Positions 8,574 to 16,791 of a stretch of 64,000 bases of DNA are shown here, piece after piece. The position numbers were made by a program, and so were the translations under genes. A model generated the notes under the pieces. That model saw only the letters and a list, made by a program, of their open reading frames with translations. It had not been told where the DNA came from and made no database searches. Location of the stretch: assembly GCF_017916255.1 (NCBI RefSeq), contig NZ_CP072827.1, positions 2,170,001 to 2,234,000 on the forward strand, read 5' to 3'. Positions within the stretch are counted from its first letter, which is position 1. The number at the start of each line of letters is the position of its first letter. The DNA comes from Streptomyces mobaraensis NBRC 13819 = DSM 40847 (GTDB taxonomy: Bacteria; Actinomycetota; Actinomycetes; Streptomycetales; Streptomycetaceae).

Positions 8574-10058
8574 TCAGTCCGCGTCGGGCGCCGCCCAGTG
8601 CGGCCTGCGGAACGCCAGGAAGGCGAGCGGCGCCAGGAAGCCGATGGTCAGCAGCCCGCCGCCGACGATCAGCAGGTACCGCCAGAGCGGCTGCCCGCCG
8701 AACTGCTCCGGCGGCACGAACCCGATGCACATCGCCGCCAGCGAGGCCGCGAACCCGACGCCCGCGACGAGCCGGACGGCCGGGACGCGGAAGCCGCGCG
8801 GCCGGTCCGGCTGGAGCCGCCGCAGCCGCACCACGGCCGCGAACATCAGCAGGTAGACGACCAGGTAGATCTGCGTGGTGATCACCGAGAAGATCCAGTA
8901 CGCGCTGGAGACGTCCGGCAGGAACGCGTAGAGCAGCGCGATGACGGTCGTCAGCACCCCTTGCGCGACGAGGATGTTGCGCGGCACGCCGTTCCGGTTG
9001 AGCTTCTGGAGGACCGGCGGCAGATAGCCCTCCTGCCGGGCGACGAGCAGCAGCCCGCTCGACGGCCCCGCGAGCCAGGTGAGCATGCCGCCGAGCGCGG
9101 CGGCGACCAGCAGCACGCCGGTGACCTTGGTCAGCCAGCCGACCCCGAAGTGGTCGAAGAAGCCCTGGAACGCCTGCATCACACCGGCCGTGAGGCTCAG
9201 GTCCTCGCCGGGCATCACCCAGCTGACCGCCAGCGCGGGCAGGATGAAGATCAGCAGGACGAGCCCGGTGGCCAGGCCCATCGCGCGCGGGAACTGGCGG
9301 CCCGGCTCGCGCAGCGACGCGACGTGCACGCCGTTCATCTCCATGCCCGCGTAGGAGAGGAAGTTGCCGACGATGAGGACGAGGCTCGCGACGCCGGTCC
9401 ACGGTGGCAGCACATGGCCGCCGTCCATGGGCGCGGCGGACGGGTTGCCCTGGCCGAGGAAGACCAGGCCGAGGACGACGAGGACGACGCCCGGCAGCAG
9501 CGTGCCGATCACCAGGCCGATGCTCGACAGCCCGGCGACGGCCTTGGTGCCGCGCGCGGAGATCAGGACGCCGGACCAGTAGACGACGACGATCACGAGC
9601 GCCACGTACAGGCCGTTGTCGGCGAGGGACGGGTCGACGATGTACGCGAAGGTGCTGGCCACGTACGCGAGCAGGCTCGGGTAGTAGGCGATGGTCATCG
9701 CGAACTGGCACCAGACGGCGAGGAAGCCCAGCGGCTTCGACAGCCCCTCGCTCACCCAGCGGTAGACGCCGCCCGTCCAGCCGGACGCGAGTTCGGCCGA
9801 GACCAGCGCGGTCGGCAGCAGGAAGACGACGGCGGGGAGGAGGTAGAGGAAGACCGCGGCGAGGCCGTAGAGGGCCATGGAGGGCGCGGGGCGGAGGTTG
9901 GCCACCGAGGCGGTGGTCATCAGGGCGAGGGTCGTCCAGGAGATGAACTGCCGTCGGCCGGTGGTGACGGCGCTTTCGGCGAGTGTCCCGCCTTCCGTGG
10001 CGGCGGGGGCACGGTCGACGGGGGGACGTTCGTCCCTGACCTGTTCCGAGAGGGGCAT
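8574..10058 (-). CDS. APC-superfamily amino acid permease
   Basis: A 494-residue inner-membrane transporter with about 12 hydrophobic helices, beginning FISWTTLALMTTASVANLRP after a roughly 40-residue soluble N-terminus. The pattern, including YRWVSEGLSKPLGFLAVWCQ and the KLNRNGVPRN loop, is that of the amino-acid/polyamine/organocation superfamily, closest to my eye to the glutamate:GABA-antiporter-like branch. The start is set at ATG 10058 because the upstream extension reads as Arg-rich non-coding sequence, although no clear ribosome site precedes it. Substrate not deducible. Confidence 0.87.
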   Translation of the reverse strand: MPLSEQVRDERPPVDRAPAATEGGTLAESAVTTGRRQFISWTTLALMTTASVANLRPAPSMALYGLAAVFLYLLPAVVFLLPTALVSAELASGWTGGVYRWVSEGLSKPLGFLAVWCQFAMTIAYYPSLLAYVASTFAYIVDPSLADNGLYVALVIVVVYWSGVLISARGTKAVAGLSSIGLVIGTLLPGVVLVVLGLVFLGQGNPSAAPMDGGHVLPPWTGVASLVLIVGNFLSYAGMEMNGVHVASLREPGRQFPRAMGLATGLVLLIFILPALAVSWVMPGEDLSLTAGVMQAFQGFFDHFGVGWLTKVTGVLLVAAALGGMLTWLAGPSSGLLLVARQEGYLPPVLQKLNRNGVPRNILVAQGVLTTVIALLYAFLPDVSSAYWIFSVITTQIYLVVYLLMFAAVVRLRRLQPDRPRGFRVPAVRLVAGVGFAASLAAMCIGFVPPEQFGGQPLWRYLLIVGGGLLTIGFLAPLAFLAFRRPHWAAPDAD

Positions 10059-10240
10059 GAGAGGGAGGAGCGTCCTTCGGGGCAAAGCAATCGATCGGTT
10101 TCGTCCATCATCGGGCAGAGGGCCCGTTCTGCGCACATCCGCTCGATGGGACGTGCGTGCGGGCCGCCTGTCGGTGCGCATACCCCGCGGGGGTAGGGTG
10201 CGGGGCGTACGGGGGATCGTTCCGGCTCGGGGAGGGCGCG

Positions 10241-11116
10241 ATGCGCGGGCAAGTGGGCTCCGGCGGCGCCTGGCCCGGCCGACTGCTGCTCCTCGCGGCG
10301 CTGCTGCTCGGCATCGTCACCATGCACACCCTGGGACACCCGACGGGGCACGGGCCGGTCGGGCACGGGCCCGTCGAGTACGGGCCGGTCGGGCACGGGC
10401 GAGCGGGGCACGGGCAGGCGGAGCACGATCCCGTGGCGGCCCTCCAGGCGCGCCATGGCGGCGGAGCGCCCGCGGCGGTCGCACGCGAGACCGGCGTGAC
10501 CGGCGAGACCGGGCCCGGCCCTCGTGCGGCGGCCTTCACGCACACGCACACGCACGGGCACGGCGCCCCGGCCATGGGCGACCGGTCGGCTCCCGGCACG
10601 ACGGATCCCCACCCGACCGCCCTCGGCACGGCCGGCCTCAGCGCGACGGATCTCAGCACGACCGCCCTCGGCACGGCCGGCTCCGGCCCGCCGCTTCACC
10701 GGACGGCGTACGGCGACCGGTCCGCACCCACGACGGCCGACCCGGCAACCGGACCGACGGCCGGACCGGCAACCGACCCGACGGCCGACCCGACGGTCGA
10801 CCCGACGGTCGACCCGACGGCCGACCCGGCAACCGACCCGACGGCCGGACCAGCCGTCGAGCCGGCAGCCGGGCCGCCGGCCCCTCCCGCCCCCTCGCCC
10901 CACCGCTCCCCCTCCCTCGACCCCTCCTCCGTCTGCCTCGCCGTCCTCGTCGGCGCCGGCTGGGCGGTCGTCCTGTTGCTGGCACTGGCCGTCCTCCGCC
11001 GTCCGGTGGCTGTCGGCGGCGCCGTGGCGCGGGCTCTGGCGGTCGTCACCCTGCGGCCCATCCCGCCGCCGCCCCGCCGGAAGGCCCTCGCCCGGTTGTC
11101 GGTGCTGCGCGTATAG
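10241..11116 (+). CDS. DUF6153-type exported His-rich protein
   Basis: A 291-residue membrane or exported protein. An N-terminal hydrophobic segment (WPGRLLLLAALLLGIVTMHTLGH) and a C-terminal one (VCLAVLVGAGWAVVLLLALAVL) match the DUF6153 family of Streptomyces. The central region is extended by low-complexity sequence: GHGPV-type repeats, a THTHTHGHG cluster and DPTA/DPTV tetrads. The His clusters suggest binding of copper or another metal, which agrees with the multicopper oxidase gene 120 bases downstream. ATG 10241 has GGAGGG four to five bases upstream. It is longer than the usual family member because of repeat expansion. Role inferred. Confidence 0.75.
   Translation: MRGQVGSGGAWPGRLLLLAALLLGIVTMHTLGHPTGHGPVGHGPVEYGPVGHGRAGHGQAEHDPVAALQARHGGGAPAAVARETGVTGETGPGPRAAAFTHTHTHGHGAPAMGDRSAPGTTDPHPTALGTAGLSATDLSTTALGTAGSGPPLHRTAYGDRSAPTTADPATGPTAGPATDPTADPTVDPTVDPTADPATDPTAGPAVEPAAGPPAPPAPSPHRSPSLDPSSVCLAVLVGAGWAVVLLLALAVLRRPVAVGGAVARALAVVTLRPIPPPPRRKALARLSVLRV
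10739..10858 (+). repeat. Ten 12-bp tandem repeats inside the DUF6153 gene
   Basis: Ten consecutive 12-base units of the form GACCCGACGGYC (variants with GGCAACC or GGACC) run in frame and encode the DPTA/DPTV/DPAT tetrapeptides. Units at 10787-10798 and 10799-10810 are identical. The unit is a multiple of three, so copy number can change without a frameshift. Such arrays are expected to vary between strains. Confidence 0.85.
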
Positions 11117-11239
11117 GAGCGCGCCCGCGCTCGTGCGCGTACGCGGCTGTGCACACACGTCCATGCACACCCGTACACGCACCAGCGCGCGCATGCGTCC
11201 GCAGACATCACCGACGACACCTACAGGGGTTCCCTCACC

Positions 11240-12844
11240 ATGCGCACCACCACGCGCCGCGCCGTCCTCGGCGCCGGCCTCGCCTCCGCCGCCGGCGGAC
11301 TGCTCACCGCGTGCTCGGGCTCAGGCTCGGGCGCGCAGTCCACGAAGCCCGTCGCCTACGTCGCCCCGGACGGCAAGGAGGTGGCCGCCGCCGAGGCGCG
11401 GCGGCACCGCGCCGGCGGCTCGGTCCGGGAGGTGCGGCTGACCGCCGCCCGGACCACGCTCGACCTCGGCGGCCGTGAGGTCACCAGCTGGGCGTACGGC
11501 GACGCCCTGCCGGGCCGGGAGGTCCGTCTCACCGCGGGCGACACGCTCGCGCTCACCCTCGCCAACCACCTCCCCGAGGCGACGTCCCTGCACTGGCACG
11601 GACTCGCCCTGCGCAACGACATGGACGGCGTCCCGGGCGTCACCCAGCGGCCCGTCCGCCCGGGCGGGTCGTTCACGTACCGCTTCGCGGTGGACCGCCC
11701 GGGTACGTACTGGTTCCACCCGCACTCCGGCACGCAGCAGGACCGCGGCCTGTACGCGCCACTGATCGTCGAGGATCCCAAGGAGCCGCTGGCGTACGAC
11801 AAGGAGTGGGTCGTCGTGCTCGACGACTGGGTGGACGGGGTCGACGGCAGCACCCCGGACGCCGTCCTCGCGGAGCTCGCCAAGGGCATGAGCGGGGGCC
11901 ACGGCGGCATGAACCACGACGGAAGCGGCGGCGGCAGCCACGACGGAAGCGGCGGAATGGGCGGCATGCACCACATGGCCGCCGTCGAGCCCGCCGCCGA
12001 CAGCCAGGGCGACGGGCCGTCCCGCATGCTCATGGGCGCCACCAGCCCCGTCCTCGGCGGCGACGCGGGCGACGTCGCGTACCCGTACTACCTGGTCAAC
12101 GGCCGGACGCCGGACGCCCCGCAGACCTTCACGGCGAAGCCGGGCGACCGGATCCGGATCCGGATCGTCAACGCGGGCGGCGACACCGCGTTCCGCGTCG
12201 CGCTCGGCGGCCACCGCATGACCGTCACCCACACGGACGGTTTCCCGGTCGAGCGCGTGGAGACGGAGTCGCTGCTGCTGGGCATGGGTGAGCGGTACGA
12301 CGTGCTGGTGACGGCCGGCGACGGCGTCTTCCCGCTCACCGCGCTCGCGGAGGGCAAGAAGCGGACCGCCCTGGCGCTGCTGCGCACCGGCGGCGGCGCG
12401 GCGCCGGCCGCGGACGTCCGCCCGGCCGAGCTGGACCGCACACCGCTCACGGCGGGCCGGCTGAAGGCGGCCGAGCCCGTACGCCTGAAGGACCGCCGTC
12501 CGGACCGCACGCTCACCTTCGAGCTGACGGGTTCGATGGAGCGCTACGACTGGGCGCTGAACGGGCGGCGGTACACGCCATCGGAGCGCTACCCGGTGGC
12601 GGCGGGCGAGCGGGTGCGGCTGGCGTTCGTCAACCGCAGCGCGATGTGGCACCCGATGCACCTGCACGGCCACACGTTCGCGCTGCCGGGCGGCGGGCCG
12701 CGCAAGGACACGGCGGTCGTGCTGCCGGGGCAGCGGCTGGAGGCGGACTTCGACGCGGACAACCCCGGGCTGTGGATGCTCCACTGCCACAACGTGTACC
12801 ACGCGGAGTCGGGGATGATGACGCTGCTGGGTTACCGCAAGTAG
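11240..12844 (+). CDS. Tat-exported multicopper oxidase (lipoprotein)
   Basis: A 534-residue multicopper oxidase with all four copper motifs intact: HWHG (residues 118-121), WFHPHSG (158-164), HPMHLHGH (471-478) and LHCHNVYHAESGMM (about 514-527). The N-terminus has a twin-arginine signal (TTRRAVLGAG) ending in a lipobox LLTAC with Cys25, so it should be a membrane-anchored extracellular lipoprotein. A Met/His/Gly-rich loop at 216-247 (MSGGHGGMNHDG, GGMGGMHHM) resembles the copper-binding inserts of CueO-type cuprous oxidases. Together with the His-rich neighbour upstream this suggests copper detoxification; laccase-like oxidation of phenols is the alternative. Confidence 0.92.
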   Translation: MRTTTRRAVLGAGLASAAGGLLTACSGSGSGAQSTKPVAYVAPDGKEVAAAEARRHRAGGSVREVRLTAARTTLDLGGREVTSWAYGDALPGREVRLTAGDTLALTLANHLPEATSLHWHGLALRNDMDGVPGVTQRPVRPGGSFTYRFAVDRPGTYWFHPHSGTQQDRGLYAPLIVEDPKEPLAYDKEWVVVLDDWVDGVDGSTPDAVLAELAKGMSGGHGGMNHDGSGGGSHDGSGGMGGMHHMAAVEPAADSQGDGPSRMLMGATSPVLGGDAGDVAYPYYLVNGRTPDAPQTFTAKPGDRIRIRIVNAGGDTAFRVALGGHRMTVTHTDGFPVERVETESLLLGMGERYDVLVTAGDGVFPLTALAEGKKRTALALLRTGGGAAPAADVRPAELDRTPLTAGRLKAAEPVRLKDRRPDRTLTFELTGSMERYDWALNGRRYTPSERYPVAAGERVRLAFVNRSAMWHPMHLHGHTFALPGGGPRKDTAVVLPGQRLEADFDADNPGLWMLHCHNVYHAESGMMTLLGYRK

Positions 12845-12849
12845 CCCCC

Positions 12850-12875
12850 AAGGGGCCGCCCCCGGGTGGCCCCTT
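12850..12875 (+). terminator. Hairpin terminator after the multicopper oxidase gene
   Basis: Perfect 8-bp arms AAGGGGCC (12850-12857) and GGCCCCTT (12868-12875) with a 10-base loop and a short T-run follow the stop codon by six bases. It separates the oxidase from nadE. Confidence 0.7.
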
Positions 12876-12916
12876 TCACCCCGCCATTGCGTCAGGAAGA
12901 CGATTAGACTGACGGC

Positions 12917-14671
12917 GTGGCTCGACTCCGTCTCGCACTGAACCAGATCGACTCCACCGTCGGCGATCTCGCCGGGAACGCGGAGTCGGTCCTCCGCTGG
13001 GCCCGCCACTCCGCCGAACAGGGCGCCCACCTCGCGGTCTTCCCCGAGATGGCGCTGACCGGCTACCCCGTCGAGGACCTGGCCCTCCGCTCGTCCTTCG
13101 TGGACGCGAGCCGGGAGGAGCTGCGCGCCCTCGCCGCCCGGCTCGCCGACGAGGGCCTCGGCGAGTTGCCCGTCCTCGTCGGCTACCTGGACCGCTGCGA
13201 GGAGGCCCGCCCCCGGCTGGGCCGCCCGGCGGGCGCGCCGCTCAACGCGGCGGCGGTGCTGTACGGCGGCCGGGCGGTGCTCACGTTCGCCAAGCACCAC
13301 CTGCCCAACTACGGGGTGTTCGACGAGTTCCGGTACTTCGTGCCGGGCGACACGCTGCCCGTCATCCGGGTGCGCGGCGTGGACGTGGCGCTGGCCATCT
13401 GCGAGGACCTCTGGCAGGAGGGCGGCCGGGTGCCCGCCGCCCGCGCCGCCGGGGCCGGACTGCTGGTCTCGGTCAACGCCTCGCCGTACGAGCGGGAGAA
13501 GGACGACACCCGGCTGGAACTGGTCCGCAAGCGCGCCCAGGAGGCCGGCTGCACCACCGCGTACCTCGCCATGACCGGCGGGCAGGACGACCTCGTCTTC
13601 GACGGCGACTCCATCGTCGTCGACCGGGACGGCCGCGTGATCGCGCGGGGGCCGCAGTTCGAGGAGACGTGCCTGGTCCTGGACCTCGACCTGCCGGCGG
13701 CCCCGGCCGCCGCGCCCTCCGGCACCGTGGACGACGGCCTGCGGATCGACCACGTCACGCTCTCCGCCGACCCGGCCCCGCCCGCGGAACCGGTGGTGCC
13801 GGGCACGGTCGCCGAGCACCTGGACGACGACGCCGAGGTCTACCAGGCCCTGGTGACCGGCCTCCGCGCGTACGTCGTCAAGAACGGCTTCCGCAGCGTC
13901 CTCATCGGCCTCTCCGGCGGCATCGACTCCGCCCTCGTCGCGGCCATCGCCTGCGACGCGGTCGGGGCCGCGAACGTGTACGGCGTCGCCATGCCGTCCC
14001 GCTACTCCTCCGCGCACTCGATCGCCGACGCCGAGGAGCTGGCCCGGCGCACCGGTCTCAACTTCCGTACGGTGCCGATCGCCCCGATGTTCGACGCCTA
14101 CATGGGTGCCCTCGGGCTGACCGGCCTCGCCGAGGAGAACCTCCAGTCGCGGCTGCGCGGCACGATGCTGATGGCCATCTCCAACCAGGAAGGTCACATC
14201 GTGCTCGCGCCCGGCAACAAGTCCGAGCTGGCGTGCGGCTATTCGACCCTCTACGGCGACTCGGTCGGCGCGTACGGCCCGATCAAGGACGTCTACAAGA
14301 CGGGCATCTTCCGCCTCGCGAAGTGGCGCAACCGCCACGCCGAGGAGCGCGGCGAGACCCCGCCCATCCCCGAGAACTCCATCACCAAGCCGCCCAGCGC
14401 CGAACTCCGCCCCGGCCAGGTCGACACCGACTCCCTCCCCGACTACCCCGTCCTCGACCGCATCCTGGAGCTGTACGTCGACCGGGACCGGGGGTACGCG
14501 CGGATCGTCGCCGAGGGCTTCGACGAGGAGCTGGTGGCGCGGGTCCTGCGCCTGGTCGACACCGCGGAGTACAAGCGGCGCCAGTACCCGCCGGGCACGA
14601 AGATCTCCCCGAAGGGCTTCGGCAAGGACCGCCGCCTCCCGATCACGAACCGCTGGCGCGAGCGGACCTGA
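12917..14671 (+). CDS. nadE: Glutamine-dependent NAD+ synthase
   Basis: A 584-residue two-domain enzyme for the last step of NAD biosynthesis: ATP-dependent amidation of deamido-NAD using ammonia from glutamine. The N-terminal nitrilase-type amidase has Glu44 (FPEMALTGYP), Lys126 (FAKHHLPNYG) and Cys162 (AICEDLW) as its triad. The C-terminal synthetase has the ATP pyrophosphatase P-loop GLSGGIDS at 331-338 and PPSAELRP near the end. Length and order are normal for actinobacteria. GTG 12917 has no ribosome site, but TAGACT lies six bases upstream, so the transcript is probably leaderless. Its 3' end overlaps the convergent DUF2277 gene by 29 nt. Confidence 0.95.
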   Translation: MARLRLALNQIDSTVGDLAGNAESVLRWARHSAEQGAHLAVFPEMALTGYPVEDLALRSSFVDASREELRALAARLADEGLGELPVLVGYLDRCEEARPRLGRPAGAPLNAAAVLYGGRAVLTFAKHHLPNYGVFDEFRYFVPGDTLPVIRVRGVDVALAICEDLWQEGGRVPAARAAGAGLLVSVNASPYEREKDDTRLELVRKRAQEAGCTTAYLAMTGGQDDLVFDGDSIVVDRDGRVIARGPQFEETCLVLDLDLPAAPAAAPSGTVDDGLRIDHVTLSADPAPPAEPVVPGTVAEHLDDDAEVYQALVTGLRAYVVKNGFRSVLIGLSGGIDSALVAAIACDAVGAANVYGVAMPSRYSSAHSIADAEELARRTGLNFRTVPIAPMFDAYMGALGLTGLAEENLQSRLRGTMLMAISNQEGHIVLAPGNKSELACGYSTLYGDSVGAYGPIKDVYKTGIFRLAKWRNRHAEERGETPPIPENSITKPPSAELRPGQVDTDSLPDYPVLDRILELYVDRDRGYARIVAEGFDEELVARVLRLVDTAEYKRRQYPPGTKISPKGFGKDRRLPITNRWRERT

Positions 14672-14876
14672 CGCCCCGCACTTCGAGGCCGTCCAGCAGG
14701 CGGGCCGTCGCCTCCGCCACGGCGTCGACGGCCTCGTCGAAGACGGCCTTGTTGTGCGCCGCCGGCGCCCGGAAGCCGGAGACCTTGCGGACGTACTGGA
14801 GGGCGGCGGCGCGGATGTCGTCCTCGCCGGGGTCGGGGGTGATCGGGGGGCGGAGGGTCTTGATGCTGCGGCACAT
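14643..14876 (-). CDS. DUF2277 protein
   Basis: A 77-residue protein beginning MCRSIKTLRPP, the conserved opening of DUF2277, followed by the helix-rich AAALQYVRKVSGFRAP and the ending EAVDAVAEATARLLDGL. The function of the family is unknown. It starts at ATG 14876 and converges with nadE, overlapping it by 29 nt, so terminating signals for the two genes must lie inside coding DNA. The dispersed repeat begins 12 nt upstream of its start. Confidence 0.85.
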   Translation of the reverse strand: MCRSIKTLRPPITPDPGEDDIRAAALQYVRKVSGFRAPAAHNKAVFDEAVDAVAEATARLLDGLEVRGVRSARASGS

Positions 14877-14887
14877 GCTTCCAGTGT

Positions 14888-14999
14888 GCGCCTGCGGCGG
14901 GCTGGTGCCCCGGACCCGCCCCTTCGCCGATTCCTGGGGGCAAGCCCCCAGACCCCCTTTGTCGCGGCTTCGCCGCTCGTCCTCAAACGCCGGACGGTC
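14888..14999 (+). repeat. Dispersed intergenic repeat, copy 1
   Basis: This segment runs from GCGCCTGCGGCGGGCTGGTG through a CTGGGGGC-AA-GCCCCCAG hairpin (14934-14951) to the CTTCGCCGCTCGTCCTCAAA end. A related copy in opposite orientation lies at 17484-17610. I recognise this type of sequence as a repeat that recurs in Streptomyces intergenic regions. The hairpin could act as a terminator. The last four codons of the 65-aa gene on the minus strand are encoded by the end of this repeat. Confidence 0.7.
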
Positions 15000-15180
15000 T
15001 GAATGACACCTCTGCCCCTCCATGATTCCGGCGAACGTGCTCCGCCTTGTTGCCGGCGTACTGCTCCCGCTGCCGCTCGGCGGTGGCGCGCTCCCACCGG
15101 TCCGGGGCGGCGCTCACCCGTGCCTCGGCCCTCCCGATCACGGTGTCCCACCACTGGCACGCCTCGCACGCCGTCACCAC
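14983..15180 (-). CDS. Small Cys-containing hypothetical protein, 65 aa
   Basis: A 65-residue protein (N-terminus VTACEACQWWDTVIGRAEA) with a CxxC pair followed by Trp-Trp, and an Arg/Glu-rich helix. The start GTG at 15180 overlaps the stop of the preceding gene by seven bases (GTGGTGA), a strong sign of translational coupling. Its extreme C-terminus (RPSGV) is contributed by the dispersed repeat. It is the last of three tiny overlapping genes diverging from the DUF5753 regulator. I do not recognise a function. Confidence 0.55.
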   Translation of the reverse strand: MVTACEACQWWDTVIGRAEARVSAAPDRWERATAERQREQYAGNKAEHVRRNHGGAEVSFRPSGV

Positions 15181-15395
15181 GGGCGCCCCTCCCGGTTCAG
15201 CTCGCTGACGCGGGCGCGCAGCTTGTCGGTGGCGGTGGCCCGCCGGTACCGCACCGGCCGCCAGGTCCGCCCGCCGGCGAGGGGACGGAGGGTGATCCGC
15301 CGGGTGTCCTGGTCCCAGCCGACGACGATCCCGAACCGGTCGAGTTCGACGTCGAGGATGAGTTCCAGCGGTTGGGGGATCCAGTCGTCAACCAC
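15174..15395 (-). CDS. Small hypothetical protein, 73 aa, middle gene of trio
   Basis: A 73-residue protein opening VVDDWIPQPLELILDVELDR, with alternating strands (FGIVVGWDQDTRRITLRPL) that suggest a small beta-barrel, and a basic C-terminal helix. GTG 15395 lies inside the end of the preceding gene and its own stop overlaps the next start, so the trio is tightly coupled. Related small proteins occur next to Streptomyces XRE/DUF397 loci, by recollection. No function can be assigned. Confidence 0.6.
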   Translation of the reverse strand: MVDDWIPQPLELILDVELDRFGIVVGWDQDTRRITLRPLAGGRTWRPVRYRRATATDKLRARVSELNREGRPW

Positions 15396-15573
15396 GATGC
15401 ACCTCTTCCCCGTGCCGCAGTCCCTCCCGACGCAGCAGCTCCACGCGCTTCCAGTCACCCGCGCGCTCGGCGGCGTACCGCGCGTCGCCGATCCGCGCGC
15501 ACGCGACACACGGCACGCACGGATTGGGCACGAGCGCGGGCCGCGCCCCCACCCAGAAGGACATGTGCGTCAT
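15388..15573 (-). CDS. Small Cys-rich hypothetical protein, 61 aa, first gene of trio
   Basis: A 61-residue protein (MTHMSFWVGARPALVPNPC start) with Cys-Val-Pro-Cys-Val-Ala-Cys, a possible metal-binding CxxCxxC cluster, then an Arg/Glu helix (YAAERAGDWKRVELLRREG). ATG 15573 has GGAGG five bases upstream. It leads the three-gene leftward operon that diverges from the XRE regulator at 15,725. Function unknown; the compact overlaps argue that the three products act together. Confidence 0.6.
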   Translation of the reverse strand: MTHMSFWVGARPALVPNPCVPCVACARIGDARYAAERAGDWKRVELLRREGLRHGEEVHRG

Positions 15574-15667
15574 ACGTTCGAACCTCCGTGTGTTCGCGGC
15601 CAGTTGGCCGGGCATCACCTTGGGGGATCCACGGTGGCGGTACGGCTAGAGTGCGCGCTACCCGCTG

Positions 15668-15679
15668 ATGTCCCGACAT
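15668..15679. promoter_or_regulatory. Palindrome in the XRE/small-gene divergent region
   Basis: ATGTC-CC-GACAT is a perfect 5+2+5 inverted repeat 46 bases before the regulator start and between the two divergent units. It is a candidate operator for the DUF5753 regulator; no experimental basis. Confidence 0.35.
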
Positions 15680-15724
15680 GAAGCCGGGAGAACGAATCCC
15701 CTCAAAAGGTGTGGAGTTGGTGCA

Positions 15725-16552
15725 GTGCCCGCAAGGTCCAAGGAGCTGACGCCCGACAGGTCGGCCAGGCATCTTTTCGGAGCGCGGTTGCGGCGATGCC
15801 GGGACCAAGCAGGACTGTCACTCGAAAAACTGGCGATCATCGTCAACAGCAGTCGAAGCAACTTGAGCCGGGTGGAAAACGCCGAGGTCATGCCCCCACC
15901 GGAACTACCGGCCTTGCTTGATGCGGCTTTTGGTACGGATGGGATCTTCCAAGAGCTGTACGTGCTGGCGGTGAAGGAACTGCATCCGGAGCCGTTCAAG
16001 CGGCGAATGGCGCTGGAGGCGCGCGCCCGGCGCATCCGCGAGGTGGCCGTGCAAATCGTCCCCGGTCTTCTTCAGACGGAGCAGTACGCCCGCGAGCAGT
16101 TCAAGGCCCACGACCTGCGGGCGACTCCGGAACGGGTCGAGGAGCTGGTGACCGCACGTATGCACCGGCAAGCCATACTGCGCGGCAAGCCGGACGCGGA
16201 TTTGGGCTGGATCCTTGACGAGGCCGTGATCCGGCGGGGCTTCGGCGGCCCCGAGGTCATGCGGGAGCAGCTGGAAAGGCTGATCGCACTGACATGTACG
16301 CCGACGACCACTCTGCAGGTGCTCCCCTTCAGCGCGGGCGGATACGCGCTCATGGGCGGAGCTCTGACACTCCTTACTCTTGAGGACGGGGAGGAAGTGG
16401 CGTTCGAAGAAGCCATCACCACAGGGACGATGCTCGAAGATCAGGTATCGGCGGATCGACACCGTCGATCGTACGATCTGCTCAGCGCATGCGCGCTGTC
16501 GCCTGGCGACTCGGCGCGATTCATCACGTCCGTCATGGAGGATCTTCAATGA
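15725..16552 (+). CDS. XRE regulator with DUF5753 (Scr1/WhiJ type)
   Basis: A 275-residue regulator. An N-terminal XRE helix-turn-helix (FGARLRRCRDQAGLSLEKLA, SRSNLSRVENAE) is followed by the DUF5753 domain, recognisable from VQIVPGLLQTEQYAREQF, ARMHRQAILRGKPDADLG and the LIALTCTPTTTLQVLPFSAG stretch. These proteins pair with DUF397 partners in WhiJ- and Scr1/Scr2-type loci that influence development and have been discussed as toxin-antitoxin-like. I chose GTG 15725, nine bases after GGAG. The stop overlaps the DUF397 start (ATGA). Confidence 0.88.
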   Translation: MPARSKELTPDRSARHLFGARLRRCRDQAGLSLEKLAIIVNSSRSNLSRVENAEVMPPPELPALLDAAFGTDGIFQELYVLAVKELHPEPFKRRMALEARARRIREVAVQIVPGLLQTEQYAREQFKAHDLRATPERVEELVTARMHRQAILRGKPDADLGWILDEAVIRRGFGGPEVMREQLERLIALTCTPTTTLQVLPFSAGGYALMGGALTLLTLEDGEEVAFEEAITTGTMLEDQVSADRHRRSYDLLSACALSPGDSARFITSVMEDLQ

Positions 16553-16764
16553 GCCCCACCCCTGATCTGCGCTCGGTGTGGATCAAATCCAGCTACAGCG
16601 GCAACGGCGGCGGAAGTTGCGTCGAATGGGCCCCCGCACACGCCCCGTCCGGCACCATCCCCGTCCGGGACAGCAAGCGCCCCACCGGCCCCATACTGCA
16701 CCTCCCCACCACCGCCTTCGCGGACCTCGTGTCCGCTCTCAAGGACGGCGCACTCGGCTCCTAG
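16549..16764 (+). CDS. DUF397 protein, partner of the upstream XRE regulator
   Basis: A 71-residue DUF397 protein with the family hallmarks WIKSSYSGNGGGSCVEWA, the VRDSKRP motif and the terminal FADLVSALKDG. It starts at ATG 16549, overlapping the regulator stop by four bases, so the two are co-translated. DUF397 proteins are small partners of DUF5753 regulators and probably bind or modulate them. A 33-bp near-copy of its 3' end recurs at 17,410. Confidence 0.92.
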   Translation: MSPTPDLRSVWIKSSYSGNGGGSCVEWAPAHAPSGTIPVRDSKRPTGPILHLPTTAFADLVSALKDGALGS

Positions 16765-16791
16765 CGCCATGACCGCGTGGGTCCCGATCGG

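Noticed and set aside
10739..10858. Possible CRISPR-like array
   Set aside because: Units of 12 bases without spacers, in frame inside a coding gene; no cas genes anywhere in the window.
11321..15169. A 1282-residue leftward frame across the multicopper oxidase and nadE genes
   Set aside because: Antisense shadow of two well-supported genes with intact catalytic motifs on the plus strand.
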